Assembly (NCBI GenBank): GCA_905182995.1
Contig: CAJJDP010000084.1
Coordinates: 168,024-232,023 of the forward strand
Direction: 5' to 3'
DNA from: Paramecium octaurelia
Taxonomy: Eukaryota > Ciliophora > Oligohymenophorea > Peniculida > Parameciidae
Length of the DNA: 64,000 nucleotides
Shown here: positions 1 through 11,806 of the stretch, piece by piece
How the letters are laid out: each line of letters starts with the position of its first letter
Position numbering within the stretch: position 1 is the first letter of the stretch
The notes under the pieces: generated by a model
Databases searched by the model: none
The model's input: only the letters and a program-made list of their open reading frames with translations
Told to the model about the DNA's origin: nothing
Translations under genes and position numbers: made by a program

Positions 1-2155
1 TGATTATTCACTTATACTTTATTAATCATCTTCTGGTTCATTCTAACTTTAATCCAGAATCTAGACATCATGTAATATTTTACAATGTTAGGTTTAGGTA
101 ATGATTAAAGTTAATAAAAATCCTGATCAGATTAGTATTTATAATCATATGTTTCAGTCTATAAATCCTCTATTAAAGTTTTAGCCTTATTTTTCACAAA
201 GATTTATTTGTAGAATATTGAGAATGATTTTTAAGATTTCAAATATTAGACAACTTATTCCAATGACTTCTTTTTCAATTCTAATGCATCTTCTTATTAA
301 TATGTACTAAATATTAAGATTATGTATATACAATTTCAATAAATCTATTAAATTTACATTGAATGCTAAGTTAATTTATTCTGTAATTTCGCTGATTGTC
401 TTGTATCTCTTGCTTAGTTTATTATCTAGTTCCAATACTAAATGTTTTATGGCATCATTGCTTTATTTTATCATTTACCTAAAATCTTATTCATTCTAAT
501 ATTGATCAATTACGTACTTTAGATTAATTATAAAAGTCCTTTTTATTGGAATCCATTTAACTTAATGTAATGGTTCTATTGTATCCTTATTATCTAAGAT
601 AGTTTTGATGTACAATTTGCAAGTCAAACATTTATTTATCTATACTTGAGAAAACAATGTTTTACTCATTTGTAATTTTCTCTTGAACCTATAAAATGGA
701 TTGTTATTCTTCTTATAAAAGAGTTGAAAACTTATTAGTAAATAAATTAAACAAATCATTTATACTGGTGTAAGCATATAGATCATTATAACCCTATTCC
801 CCAAAGACTTGGTTAAATTATTCAAACCATTTCAATTAAGAAAAGTAGTTTTATTTAAAATCTGGCTGCTTTATGCATGCCTTTCCTTATTTTCTAAATT
901 AAATCATCAATTCATCTATGAATTGCAGCAATTTAAAGATAAGATTATTGTTTATACTACAATTTTCCTTCACTACTTTTGTGTATGTTAATATCCACTC
1001 ATAATATTATATCAATTATGAAGTAGGTACCAATTAAATATCTTACTTTAGAAAGTTTGGTATCCATTAATCATTTTGATCGTTTATTGTTTAATAACTT
1101 TGATTGACTGATGGAATATTTTTAATTGAACGAAATGAGACATCTTCGTTGTTTTGAGTTATGGTTTCAAAAGATTCGTCTTAATTAAAATTAAAGTTCT
1201 TTTGAACATAATACAATTATTAAAAATCCTATTGACTTACATAATCCATTTTATCGAAATTAAATTTGGATTAGTCAGGTAAGATAGTAAATTGATATTT
1301 GATCTATTTCTGATGTTTTTTACTCATTTAATAGAATGATTCCAATTTCTTCTTAAAACTGATGATATTTGAATAGCATAATTTATGAGTTAATGCAATA
1401 ATTGTTGAATAGGCTTCTTCAATTATTTTCTATAGTTATTGTAATTCAATGCATAAGCATTTTCTACGATAATTGAGGACTTCCAAAGAAGTAAGAATTT
1501 GATTTTCATTTTCTTTGATTTTTCTTATTTTTTATTACAACTCGTTGTATCTCTATTATTTGAGATTCTGATTGTATAACATGGAAGGATCATTAACAGT
1601 TTGTTTATATAGTTCCAATTGTTCAGTGTATTATTGTTTTCTGTTTTTCAAGCCATCCAAACTCTTCTTGTATTATTGTTCATCATTTTTATAGTACTAA
1701 TCAAAATAAAACTTCAAAAAATACCTTGATTGCAGTTTAGACATAACCATTGTGATGCTCTATGATTTTATCAATTTATTCGCGTACTAGTGATTCATAT
1801 TGATTGAGACCATCTTACTGCTCGAGATTGCCTTATTTTACAAATGTAAATAAATCCTATACAATCTTGAATTAGTTTGATTCTATATAAATACTTGACT
1901 CGATTTGAGCAAACTCTTAGACAATGGCAATTAAGGTTATTGCATGTATTTAGTAATTTTTTAAGCATTCTTAATGTTGGTTCCGCATAAATCTAATTGC
2001 TTATTCAAAATATCATCGAAAAACCTAAATGATTTGAATGAAGAATACTTTTTGAAGTATGAAGTGACTTTATGGAAATCTTGAATATTCTTGGTCATCA
2101 GGACATATTATTGAGCATCAAATAATTCTTCAATGTAAGAAAAATGTTGTTTCAT
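1..2155 (-). CDS. Coiled-coil protein, 3' end outside window
   Basis: A long reading frame runs from an ATG at 2155 off the left edge; no TGA stop is reached, so the C-terminus is missing. The protein starts MKQHFSYIEELFDAQQYV. With TAA/TAG as Gln the frame stays open through three short introns (28 nt near 1717-1690, then about 22 and 25 nt near the left end). It is rich in Gln, Lys and Asn and has helical, coiled-coil-like stretches (for example KKSLDGLKNRKQQY). I do not recognise the family. The middle part, with its spaced Leu/Lys repeats, could suggest an F-BAR-like helical fold, but that is only an impression. Only 41 bases separate it from the upstream CRAL-TRIO gene on the same strand, which is normal Paramecium spacing. 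Confidence 0.72.
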
Positions 2156-2196
2156 ATGTTAAATAATAAATAATTAAAATTTGATTATGAATTATT

Positions 2197-3849
2197 TCAA
2201 AATATCTCACAACCCTTACAACACGCTTGATTCGCAACTGGATCAACTTAAGTCATCTCAACATTTTATCCTTGCACTTCCTCTGGTTAGATAATTTTAG
2301 TAGCTGATGCATTGCTTACAACTTAATTTTCTTCCTCCTGTTAATTTTTATTATTATTCCCATCGATTTCAACTTTTTGAGTTTACTCCTAATGATTTTA
2401 TTATTGTTGCTATTCCCCTGATTTCTACACTTCCTACTCAGGTTCCTATTTAGAAATATTCCCTTCTTATTGTTGATGGAGTTATTCCTAGCTATCTGCT
2501 TCCCTCTTGTTCTCATGCTCAGTCTATTATACATTTTATTCGTTGTTATTTTAGTCAATCTCTTATTGTTATTAGTTTTCTTTCTCAGGGGATTGTTGAT
2601 GAATTTAATCATTAACTTTTTATTGATCTTGATCATTTAATTCCTACTTTTAGGGTTATTCCTAATCCTTTTAATCAACCTAAGACACCTACCCAAATTC
2701 AGCTGATTTCTTTTGTTCGAAGTTATACAATTGTTTTTAGGTTTCAAAAAAATCATTAACATTATTTTCAACATTATCATAAGGATCTTCATTTTTTTAA
2801 ATTTGGTTTTCTTCATTTCTCAGAGGTATAAACTGATCAATTTATTATTTTTGTTTAGGAACTGTTCTCCCATCAACTAAATCTAAATTATATGGAGGCC
2901 TATTTATAATCAGATAAAGTTACCAGAATGTAATTTAGTTTGGTTGGGTTCCACCATATTTTTATTCCAACTGATTTGGATCTATAATTTACTGCAACTT
3001 CATAAAGTCTTTCTTCTAAAAAAAATTAATCTTTTCGGCAGTTTCAGGATCCAAAAATCCAGATATAGTTTTCCATAAAAAATTCAAACCTGATGACGGA
3101 TTCAATATGAACATCTTCTCCAAACAACCACCAAAATTTGTGCTCATTGTATCAATTACAACTTAAAGTGCTTTTGTTGGCAAGCCAAAAACTCCCAAAC
3201 CATTACTTTCCAATAGGAATATCCAATTTTCAACTTTGCCAGGAATGAACATGTGTTTTTTAATAATTCCCATTTGGAATGATAATGCCTAAATTATCGT
3301 TTCTTTATCATACTATATAAAATATTGTGAGAGACATACTTTCTTTAAATCAATCATATGAGCATTCAAAATAACTATAGGACGATACTGCTTGTCTCTT
3401 CCAAATATATAACAGATGCCATCCTTAAGAAATTTTTCAGTTGCTGGATTAATTTAATGATATATTGGATTGGCTCTCCAGGATAGATGCAACTGCAGTT
3501 TCTAATGGAGTAATGATGACATTAGTTACTTTGATGACTTCCTTCATTTTAAAGCGACCTGAGTAGCCAATTTTTAAATAATCACTCTCCTTCCAACTGA
3601 TATATAACACAAAATACTTACTCTGATGGAAGCTATATATTTAATTTCTAAATTTCTTGTTTGAGTTCTCTGATCTTTTCTTATTCAAAAGTATCATAAG
3701 GAACACAATCATAAATTTTACGTGCTCCTTTCTCTCTCTCGTGATGTTTAATATAATAATCTAGCAATTGAATAGTGGTTCTACATACCTGTATGCTGAA
3801 CTGAATGAGCTCCCAACGGAGGAGCCAAATAGGAATAGTCGATACTCAT
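2197..3849 (-). CDS. CRAL-TRIO (SEC14-like) lipid-binding protein
   Basis: Predicted 506 residues in six exons; introns of 28, 25, 28, 27 and 24 nt restore one frame from the ATG at 3849 to the TGA at 2197. The CRAL-TRIO domain lies at about residues 100-290. It begins with a WRANP segment, continues through FGRDKQYRPIVIL, a GLGVFGLPTKAL stretch, and ends with LEQKYGG, the usual end of SEC14 domains before the TFWPPY segment. Such proteins carry phosphoinositides or other lipids between membranes. The last 200 residues are a low-complexity tail rich in Gln, Asn and Glu, ending in CCKGCEIF. That short cysteine cluster could be acylated, but this is inference. The gene diverges from the NIP30-like gene about 300 bases away. 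Confidence 0.85.
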
Positions 3850-4144
3850 AATATAAATATATAAAGCTTATAATAAAAATCTGTGAAAATTTGAAATAAC
3901 TTTATTATAAACAAAACCAATTCCTTACAATTCATCCACTATCAGCTTTTTATCCCCTCTCTCTGCATCATTTGATCATAGATTTATGAAGTATTTTTCC
4001 TAAGTCTTAATTTTGAAACTTATAACTTACATCATCGAAGCCAACCTATTGAATATTCTTAATGTATGATGAAGAGTGTAATACCAAAACAATTAATGGA
4101 TAGTTCAACAGGCTTTTTAATCTAATATTTTGTTATATTATATT
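3850..4144. other. Divergent intergenic region
   Basis: AT-rich spacer between two divergent genes, expected to hold both promoters. On the minus strand a 55-codon frame with one 25-nt intron could run 4168 to 3976, but it overlaps the start of the plus-strand gene and matches nothing I know, so it is not called. Confidence 0.5.
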
Positions 4145-4881
4145 ATGACTAATAAATTTGTTTCTCATTCGATTTTAACATCCAAAGATGGATTAGAATT
4201 CTAGGAGGTGAAACGCAATTAGCCAATCCAAGTCCAAGAGAAAAAGTTATCCTTTATGACTCTCACTGAACAGATGGTTGAATAAGAAAAACTCGATCAA
4301 TTGCTCAGACCTGAGGTAACCAAAATGCAAAGGAAAAAATAAACCAAACCTAACATTTATGAAAAGACAAAACCATTAACAGATGAGGGTATTTAAAAAT
4401 GGCATAATTGATAGACAACCTTGAATATGTTGAAGAGAGTGGGTTTAAGTAGGAGATATTCAATGAAGAGGATTTCGACTTTTTTCAATATTATGGTTAA
4501 TTGAGGGAAATCGATAATAGAAAAATAAAAATTGAAAGAGAACACATTAAGCAATTTAAATAAAGAAGATCTGAATTAACTATTGATAGCACACCTCAAA
4601 TTGTTGTTTAAAAAGAGTCCTAAGCATCTGATAAAATCTACTCAGTGGGCTCTATCAAGGTTGTCAAATTAAAGATTAAACCCCCTCAATTCTTAGAAGA
4701 TCTGAGTCATCAAAATGATAAAGAAGAGATCAAAAATGTTGAAAAAGATGAAAACAGCTCACAAATCAAAAATCCAAATCTCAAGAGTTTTAAACCCCTT
4801 GTGAACGATGACGATGATGATATTACACCTGAACCTGCTGTTTAAAAGAAGGTAAAACTTGTAGAATATGATTCTGAATGA
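4145..4881 (+). CDS. NIP30/FAM192A-like nuclear protein
   Basis: Predicted 236 residues; one 26-nt intron at 4389-4414 contains an in-frame TGA, which decides the splice. The start MTNKFVSHSIL and the charged segment around residues 80-135 (FNEEDFDFFQYYGQLREI, then REHIKQFKQRR) resemble the N-terminal NIP30 domain of FAM192A/PIP30, which in animals binds the proteasome activator PA28-gamma in the nucleus. Near the C-terminus lies an acidic DDDDD run. Assignment rests on the F-V-S start, the FLxEV-like helix followed by a basic helix, and the length. It could be another small nuclear charged protein. The gene reads toward the 5S rRNA gene 67 bases further on. Confidence 0.6.
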
Positions 4882-4948
4882 ACCAATATTTTTATAATAA
4901 TAATAATAAAAACCAACCCTTTAAATACTAAGCATTTGAGTAAATATC

Positions 4949-5068
4949 GTTGTCGGCCATACTAAGCCTAAAGCACCGGATCCCATTCGAACTCCGAAGT
5001 TAAGCGGCTTAAGGCGAGGTTAGTACTAAGGTGGGGGACCGCTTGGGAAGTCCTCGTGTTGACAACCC
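4949..5068 (+). rRNA. 5S ribosomal RNA
   Basis: A 120-nt sequence with the canonical ciliate 5S core, including GGATCCCATTCGAACTCCG and the AAGTTAAGCGGCTTAAG region. The ends pair (gttgtcgg with the gttgacaac end), forming helix I. It is transcribed by RNA polymerase III from an internal promoter (box A and box C lie within the gene). A T6 run follows directly. Only one copy is in this window, set between protein genes, so it is a dispersed rather than tandem 5S gene here. Confidence 0.96.
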
Positions 5069-5074
5069 TTTTTT
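5069..5074 (+). terminator. Pol III T-run terminator of 5S
   Basis: Six consecutive T on the sense strand immediately after the 5S 3' end. The same T6 is the first base block of the duplicated segment that reappears at 6407. Confidence 0.85.
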
Positions 5075-5684
5075 ATATTTTTAATCAAATTAAAATACTT
5101 TTAATTATTAAAGTATTTCTTTTTAATCATTTAAATCCTTTTGCATCTAAAGATAAAAATCATCGATTTTCTTATAAGCCATATGATTTCCTGGAAAATA
5201 AATGACTTTTTTAAGGGAGAATGAAAAGTATAAAATATCTCTATTGATTTGAATAAATGAAAAAAATAAGTATTAAATCTTTTGAAAATGAATGTTTATA
5301 TTATAACATGATATAAAATGGAATCCCTACTTTAATTTTCAATTGTTCTTTATAATTAACTAAATATCATAAAAATTAAGTAAAAATTCTATCAATATTT
5401 GGTATAATCTAAAATTAGTTTAGTGTTATGCCATTTTTGAACTATATTAAATATTATCTATTATCTGTGAAAAGATAATATTTTTACTGAGGGATTCTTG
5501 GGGATTTCTTGTGTCTCAATAAAATTTATTTTAATGATAAGGTCTAGAATATAGTAAGGTTGCAGTTAGTGTTATATGAATAGGAGTTTTGGTTGAATTA
5601 TAAAGATATTTTGAGAATATTGAAAATGTATTTATTAAGATTTAATATATTAATTTGTTTTGCAAATACACACTAGTAACTTAA
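5075..5684. other. Non-coding spacer after 5S
   Basis: About 600 AT-rich bases (repeated at 6413-7022) between 5S and the 3' end of the TMEM135-like gene. No frame with codon structure was found on either strand; it presumably holds the 3' untranslated region of the minus-strand gene. Confidence 0.5.
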
Positions 5685-6371
5685 TCAATCTTTTCCCCAA
5701 AAATTTTTGAATATAGTTAAGTATGTTGATTTAATTGCTGCATCCTAATATGTATTATCAATGTTACGTCATAATGATAGAAATAATTAATAATTCCCAT
5801 AGCAAGACCGAACAGGAACAATTCCCATCCTTTGATATTTGTAACGTAGCCTCTCTTTTTTAATAATCTCCATGCGGTTTCTAATGATTTTGGGAATATA
5901 AATAAGGCAATTTCCTATCTTCTGCCTTCAGATTCTAAGAAAAGTGCTGAACAAGCAGCTGATGCTGCAAGGGCAGGATTCCAACCTAAAGATCATATAG
6001 ATAATTTACCATCTACTTTATGTCGAATGTTTTTAAGCTTACATAAAGCATATTTGCAAATAGCTACATACAGAGAGACAAATAAAACTGATTTGGCATA
6101 ATTATAAAATGCCACTGAAATAGTTTTCAAGGGTCTTAAATAAATTTAGGGATAGCTACCTCTGCATCACTCTCTTTCTTTTGAAAATGAGGAAGGGAAT
6201 TAGATGGATGGGAATATAGTATTTGTATGATTTGGGTATCAATTAAAGCAGCCTTATAAAGGAGGCATACAAACAAGTGCCATCATGAAAATCACTGCAT
6301 TCCACTATACCTAAGTCATTAATAATGCGCTCTTAGAATTCCTTCGATAAACCTCTATTATTAATGGACAT
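5685..6371 (-). CDS. TMEM135-like membrane protein (copy 1 of a likely false duplicate)
   Basis: Predicted 204 residues from the ATG at 6371; introns of 25, 24 and 23 nt, all carrying in-frame TGA or shifting frame if kept, give one open frame ending at TGA 5685-5687. An N-terminal Cys/His segment (VECSDFHDGTCLYA) is followed by hydrophobic stretches. The C-terminal half has GWNPALAASAACSALF and a charged patch ESEGRRQEIALFIFPKSLE, then KGWELFLFGLAMGIINYFYH, all typical of the TMEM135 family. In animals TMEM135 acts at peroxisomes and mitochondria in lipid handling. Here it is shorter than the animal protein. The 3' intron is chosen because it gives a family-like ending FKNFWGKD. The gene sits wholly inside the duplicated segment. 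Confidence 0.82.
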
Positions 6372-7022
6372 AGATTTTATTATAATTATGAGTAATTAAT
6401 ACGAANTTTTTTATATTTTTAATCAAATTAAAATACTTTTAATTATTAAAGTATTTCTTTTTAATCATTTAAATCCTTTTGCATCTAAAGATAAAAATCA
6501 TCGATTTTCTTATAAGCCATATGATTTCCTGGAAAATAAATGACTTTTTTAAGGGAGAATGAAAAGTATAAAATATCTCTATTGATTTGAATAAATGAAA
6601 AAAATAAGTATTAAATCTTTTGAAAATGAATGTTTATATTATAACATGATATAAAATGGAATCCCTACTTTAATTTTCAATTGTTCTTTATAATTAACTA
6701 AATATCATAAAAATTAAGTAAAAATTCTATCAATATTTGGTATAATCTAAAATTAGTTTAGTGTTATGCCATTTTTGAACTATATTAAATATTATCTATT
6801 ATCTGTGAAAAGATAATATTTTTACTGAGGGATTCTTGGGGATTTCTTGTGTCTCAATAAAATTTATTTTAATGATAAGGTCTAGAATATAGTAAGGTTG
6901 CAGTTAGTGTTATATGAATAGGAGTTTTGGTTGAATTATAAAGATATTTTGAGAATATTGAAAATGTATTTATTAAGATTTAATATATTAATTTGTTTTG
7001 CAAATACACACTAGTAACTTAA

Positions 7023-7709
7023 TCAATCTTTTCCCCAAAAATTTTTGAATATAGTTAAGTATGTTGATTTAATTGCTGCATCCTAATATGTATTATCAAT
7101 GTTACGTCATAATGATAGAAATAATTAATAATTCCCATAGCAAGACCGAACAGGAACAATTCCCATCCTTTGATATTTGTAACGTAGCCTCTCTTTTTTA
7201 ATAATCTCCATGCGGTTTCTAATGATTTTGGGAATATAAATAAGGCAATTTCCTATCTTCTGCCTTCAGATTCTAAGAAAAGTGCTGAACAAGCAGCTGA
7301 TGCTGCAAGGGCAGGATTCCAACCTAAAGATCATATAGATAATTTACCATCTACTTTATGTCGAATGTTTTTAAGCTTACATAAAGCATATTTGCAAATA
7401 GCTACATACAGAGAGACAAATAAAACTGATTTGGCATAATTATAAAATGCCACTGAAATAGTTTTCAAGGGTCTTAAATAAATTTAGGGATAGCTACCTC
7501 TGCATCACTCTCTTTCTTTTGAAAATGAGGAAGGGAATTAGATGGATGGGAATATAGTATTTGTATGATTTGGGTATCAATTAAAGCAGCCTTATAAAGG
7601 AGGCATACAAACAAGTGCCATCATGAAAATCACTGCATTCCACTATACCTAAGTCATTAATAATGCGCTCTTAGAATTCCTTCGATAAACCTCTATTATT
7701 AATGGACAT
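7023..7709 (-). CDS. TMEM135-like membrane protein (copy 2, true upstream context)
   Basis: Same as the 5685-6371 gene, exactly 1,338 bases further on, with the same exons and the same 204-residue product. Its upstream flank continues into the unique sequence before the AGC kinase gene, so this copy carries the genuine promoter side. The kinase gene and this gene diverge from a spacer of about 217 bases. If the N join at 6406 is an assembly artefact, the two annotations describe a single locus. Confidence 0.82.
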
Positions 7710-7926
7710 AGATTTTATTATAATTATGAGTAATTAATACGAATAAAAATCCTAAGTAATCACTCTATTTAGTATAAGAAATAAAGAAAATGAGTTTGCA
7801 TATTCAAGAGAATTTTATTTTAACAAAACTCAGTTTACATTGATTAATTGATTATTGTTTAATGCAATATAAAATAATTCAAGAATGCTTTTCTTAATTA
7901 GTTTACTTTTTAACTTTATTTATTAT

Positions 7927-9397
7927 ATGTTTGAGACTGATATCCCCAATGAGGAAAATCTTACTAGTCCAATATCAAGTCTAAAGCCAAAATTCAGATC
8001 AATTCATAAAACTCAAGATGACAATGATGAAGTAAATGAAAATATCTAAAATGCACAACATCAACTAGAACTGTTCAGATCAATGAATGTTAAAGATGTT
8101 ATCAGTGTAATCAGAGTCTAGACTAATAAAAATAGATGGGTTGGTATTTAGGTTAGGCATACTTATATAACGTGTGGCTGGTTACTATCTGAAGTTATAC
8201 GTAAATTTAGTAAATTGGAATTAAACTATGATCCATTTGATATTATTGGATTCAAAACCCATAACATTCACTTAGATTACCAATTAAGTTGCTTACATTT
8301 AATTGTACCAAACTTAAATGGAACATTGCTTGTTCCATACGTAAAAAAAGGATTGAAAGAACCAATTAATATAGAGTGGTTTGAAATAATAAAAAAAATA
8401 GGGGCTGGTAGTTTTTCTGTTGTGTATTTGGTTAGAAATAAAGAAAATGGATAATTTTATGCTATGAAGGTAACAGATAAACAATTGATGATGGAAAATA
8501 AAAAGGAAGAACTAATTATTAATGAGAAAGAGATTCTTATTTAATTAAATCACAGAAGAATAATTAATTTACATGCTTCTTTTTAGTCTGTATGATATTA
8601 AATTATTCAAATAGAAAACCAAATTATATTTTGTGTTTGATTATTGTCCTGGTGGTGAACTATTTTATCACTTGAGAAACCAAAAAAGATTTAGCGAAGA
8701 CTAAGCTAAATGGCTATTTCTATAAATAGTAGATGGCATTTAATATCTGCATTCTAAGAATATAATCTATAGAGACTTAAAACCAGAGAATATTTTGATA
8801 GATTTGGATGGGTATCCAAAATTAGTGGATTTTGGATTGAGTAAATTTGTTGAGAATCAAGAAGACCTAAATTTTTCATTCTGTGGATCTTTAGAGTATA
8901 TGGCTCCTGAAATGATAGAATTGAAGGGACATAACTACTCATTAGATTATTACCAATTAGGTATCTTATTGTATGAGATGGTTGCTGGGCTTCCTCCTTA
9001 TTTTGCCAAAACTAGACAAGAGATGGTTAAAAATATTTTGACAAAAAAAATCAATTTTCCTAGTTTCTTTTCGAAAAATTTAGTTGATCTAATTTCTAAT
9101 TTATGCAATAAAAATGTTGAAGAGAGATTATGTGGAAAATGTATGATTTCATATTGAAACTTAGAAATCTTAGAGCATCCTTGGGTTTAGGGGTTCATAA
9201 AGAAGATGCCAATCAAGTATAAATTAGACTGTTTTCACATTGATAAGTTGTTTATCACCTAATAGTCTTTGAACATTGAGAGTGGACCCAGATGCATAGT
9301 TGAAGAATTCAATCTGTAGACCATGTCACAATCGGTTAAAGATGAGGAATGGCACTCTTTCGAAAAATTTTAAACTTTTTACTACAAAAAACAATGA
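7927..9397 (+). CDS. AGC-type serine/threonine protein kinase
   Basis: Predicted 473 residues with introns at 8590-8614 (25 nt) and 9141-9164 (24 nt), both with in-frame TGA. An N-terminal region of about 150 residues of unknown fold precedes the kinase domain. Motifs in order: glycine loop GAGSFSVV near residue 159, catalytic lysine in [15 protein letters not shown] near 273, DFGLSK, CGSLEYMAPEM at the activation segment, and LLYEMVAGLPPYF. The CGSLEYMAPE motif and gap structure fit the AGC group (PKA/PKG/S6K-like). No cyclic-nucleotide-binding domain is visible. An upstream in-frame ATG at 7885 would add 14 hydrophobic residues; 7927 is preferred. Next gene starts 38 bases downstream. Confidence 0.9.
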
Positions 9398-9435
9398 TAT
9401 AAAATAAAAAATGATTGTTATAATTTAAAATTAAT

Positions 9436-10386
9436 ATGTAAGATAGTTAAAACCTGAAGGATTTACAAGTTTAACTCAATAGATTTATCAGTAGACTAGA
9501 GGAATTAGAACGAGAAAATAAATACTTGAAGGAATAGGTTCTGAATTAACAATGCTAATTGATGCAAAATGTAAAAATAATTGATGCAAAATATCAATAA
9601 ATTCATCGTAAGTAAATTAAATAAATTAAACAAAGATATTTGAAGTGTCTGTATAAATATGGCACTTTTTAGAGTTGTCTAAACAGCATGATTATTCAAT
9701 ACAATAAATTAATAGATAAATTTGGTATAGATGACACAATCAAAATGGATCTAAAAAGCTGTATTGAGAAATATGGAGTTATTTATGAAAAGAATAAAAT
9801 AATCGATGAAGATGAGATGAAGAATATTATAAATGAGAGAATCTAAAAAGAGAGCGAGGAAATATACACACTTTTCTTTCCTTCGAAAGTTTATCAATAT
9901 TTAACTGATAATGATTCACTGTATTTAATGCATCATATTATATGTAGATAAAATACTTGTACATTTCAATCATTACAATCCCAGAGGGTTAGAATGCAAA
10001 ATTCTATGTAAAATACTTAAGAGATGATCACGGATAATTCAGATGACACTATAATAAATAATCTTACCACATAAAGGTATTTGGAAAAGCTTCAATTTGA
10101 TTATTAAAATGATCAAACATTGCACTATCCAAAAACTTTTAAGGTGGAAAAGCTATTATAATAAACAAATAGAGATTTAAGTTTGTAAAACCTGACCGAC
10201 AGATCATAGAAATCGAAATTTGATAGAAAAGGAGACAATAAATAGGAGTAGTTCAGGATATCACCTCATAAATCATAAAATTAATCAGGGGTTGAAGATA
10301 GATTGAAAAGATTTGATAATTAAGAGAATGAGGGCGGTCATCCTAGGAGGAGATCAAGAGCTGATAGAATTAAATAACAATAGTGA
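9436..10386 (+). CDS. Coiled-coil protein, unknown
   Basis: Predicted 316 residues, no intron needed; ATG is followed at once by TAA read as Gln (MQDSQNLKDL). Residues about 5-75 are a strong coiled coil (RLEELERENKYLKEQVLNQQ), followed by a Lys/Ile-rich helical part and a Ser/Gln/Arg-rich tail ending RRRSRADRIKQQ. I do not recognise a family. It lies between the AGC kinase and the HSF gene on the same strand. Confidence 0.75.
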
Positions 10387-10784
10387 TATATGAAATTAAT
10401 TTTACTATATTTCTAAGAAATAATATGTTTAAAATATAAATAAATTGAATTCGAATACGAAAATAAATCCTTAGGTTTTGATTCAGAAATAACAATGAAC
10501 TAATCTTTAGCAATGTATTGTTTATTTAATTTGTTTGAAGGAGATCATCTAATTTTAATATATGGAGATTATGAATAAGGACTTTTTGAATTTCATAACT
10601 AAATAAGGCGAGATTTATGTTAAATAGGTATTAGATTAAATATAGATTTGAGAAGGTTCTTATGTAAATGTTTGATTGGTATTTTTAGAATTGCAAGGAA
10701 GAATAGAACATTCTATGATTTTCTTAATCATTCTAAATTTGTCTATGTATGAGAGATTCTTAATAAAATATATATTATAAATTA
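10387..10784. other. Upstream region of the HSF gene
   Basis: About 400 AT-rich bases between two plus-strand genes, unusually long for this window. No coding frame seen. It contains the heat-shock-element-like site at 10705-10714. Confidence 0.5.
10705..10714. promoter_or_regulatory. Heat-shock-element-like palindrome upstream of HSF
   Basis: AGAACATTCT is a perfect nGAAnnTTCn inverted pair about 70 bases before the HSF start codon. A further TTC ten bases downstream (10721) is in helical phase. Two perfect units are fewer than the three usually needed for strong HSF binding, so function is inference. Confidence 0.35.
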
Positions 10785-11769
10785 ATGTCGAAATCTCGTA
10801 GTCAGTCATCTGTACCAGCATTTTTGTAGAAAACATATGATATTTTGGAAGTATGGTACTCCATTTAATTACTAGAATCCTTAATTGTAAGATATTGTAG
10901 GTTGGAATGAAGATGGTTCAGGATTTCTTGTAAAAAACGTGATAGCCTTCTAAGATCAGGTTCTACCCATGTACTTTAAGCATCGAAACTTTGCATCGTT
11001 TGTTCGATAAGTAACTAATAAAAGTGAGCATTAAATAGATGAATATGTATGGGTTCCATAAGTCAAGAAGTGATTTAAAGGAAAACGAATTCATTCATCC
11101 TCATTTTAAGAAGGACTAAAGGTATTTTTGTATTTAATTGAAGAAATCTTTTAAAAAAAATAAAAAGAAAGTCAGGTGAACATATTGACGAGCAATTTGC
11201 AATAATGGAACTGAAACCACATAGAAATACAAATTTATAAGATGTTAATTATAAGTTTTATTATTAATTAGAAATAAATTTAAGAAATATTAACTAAATA
11301 ATAGGAGTTAGAGAAAGTTTGTAAAATATTGATTGAATAAAATAATAAAATACTACAATGCAATCAGCAACTCAGGAATCAATTGGTTCAAGAGAAGTAT
11401 CTATTTGAATTTAAGTAGAATAATTGGTAATAAAAAGATTCAGAAATTGAAGGACTACTTTATAGGATAACAATAGATACAAACTCTAGAAGATGATCCT
11501 CTACAAGTAATGCATATTTAATTAGGAACTAGAAAAGATAATCTGGGAGATTGTATTAGACTTTGGAATCTGATAATGAAGATCTGATTGTGGTGAATAA
11601 GAAAAAGGTGAAGGAAGATGATTCTGATAGCACTATTGAGAGAATGGGACATCAATATCCACCTTTGATGTTAACAAATGCAGAAAATCAAGATGCTTTA
11701 GAGTAAAATGACGATGGAATAATTCAGTTGTTGGGAGATCAACAATTGGATGATTTATACTTTGATTGA
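10785..11769 (+). CDS. Heat-shock transcription factor (HSF)
   Basis: The DNA-binding domain covers about residues 10-105: VPAFLQKTYDILE, NPQLQDIVGWNEDGSGFLVK, then FKHRNFASFVRQ joined by splicing to MNMYGFHK, and FIHPHFKKDQRNLLKKIKRK, the diagnostic HSF end. Introns at 10851-10875, 11011-11038, 11122-11143 and 11244-11271 are well supported. A coiled-coil trimerisation region follows (TKQQELEKVCKILIEQNN, NQQLRNQLVQEKY). The remainder is acidic and ends DDLYFD. In the frame of the coiled coil one TGA occurs at 11494-11496. It is avoided if 11427-11452 and 11507-11525 (a 19-nt intron) are spliced out; otherwise the protein would stop at 202 residues. Binds heat-shock elements in the nucleus. 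Confidence 0.88.
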
Positions 11770-11806
11770 TCTATAAAATAATTATGTATAGATATAATAT
11801 AATTAA

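Larger units (their letters stand above)
5069..7743. repeat. Exact 1,337-bp direct duplication around a single N
   Basis: Bases 5069-6405 and 6407-7743 appear identical wherever compared, including length, non-coding parts and the T6 run. They are separated by one N at 6406. A single N between two identical segments is what scaffolding produces when overlapping contig ends are not merged. The real genome probably has one copy, with 5S on the left and the AGC kinase on the right. Confidence 0.93.

Noticed and set aside
2316..2636. Arg/Lys/Asn-rich 106-residue frame on the minus strand
   Set aside because: It is a shifted frame of the Gln/Asn-rich tail of the CRAL-TRIO protein; the true frame uses TAA/TAG as Gln.
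3976..4168. 55-codon minus-strand gene with a 25-nt intron
   Set aside because: It overlaps the start of the NIP30-like gene and has no recognised similarity.
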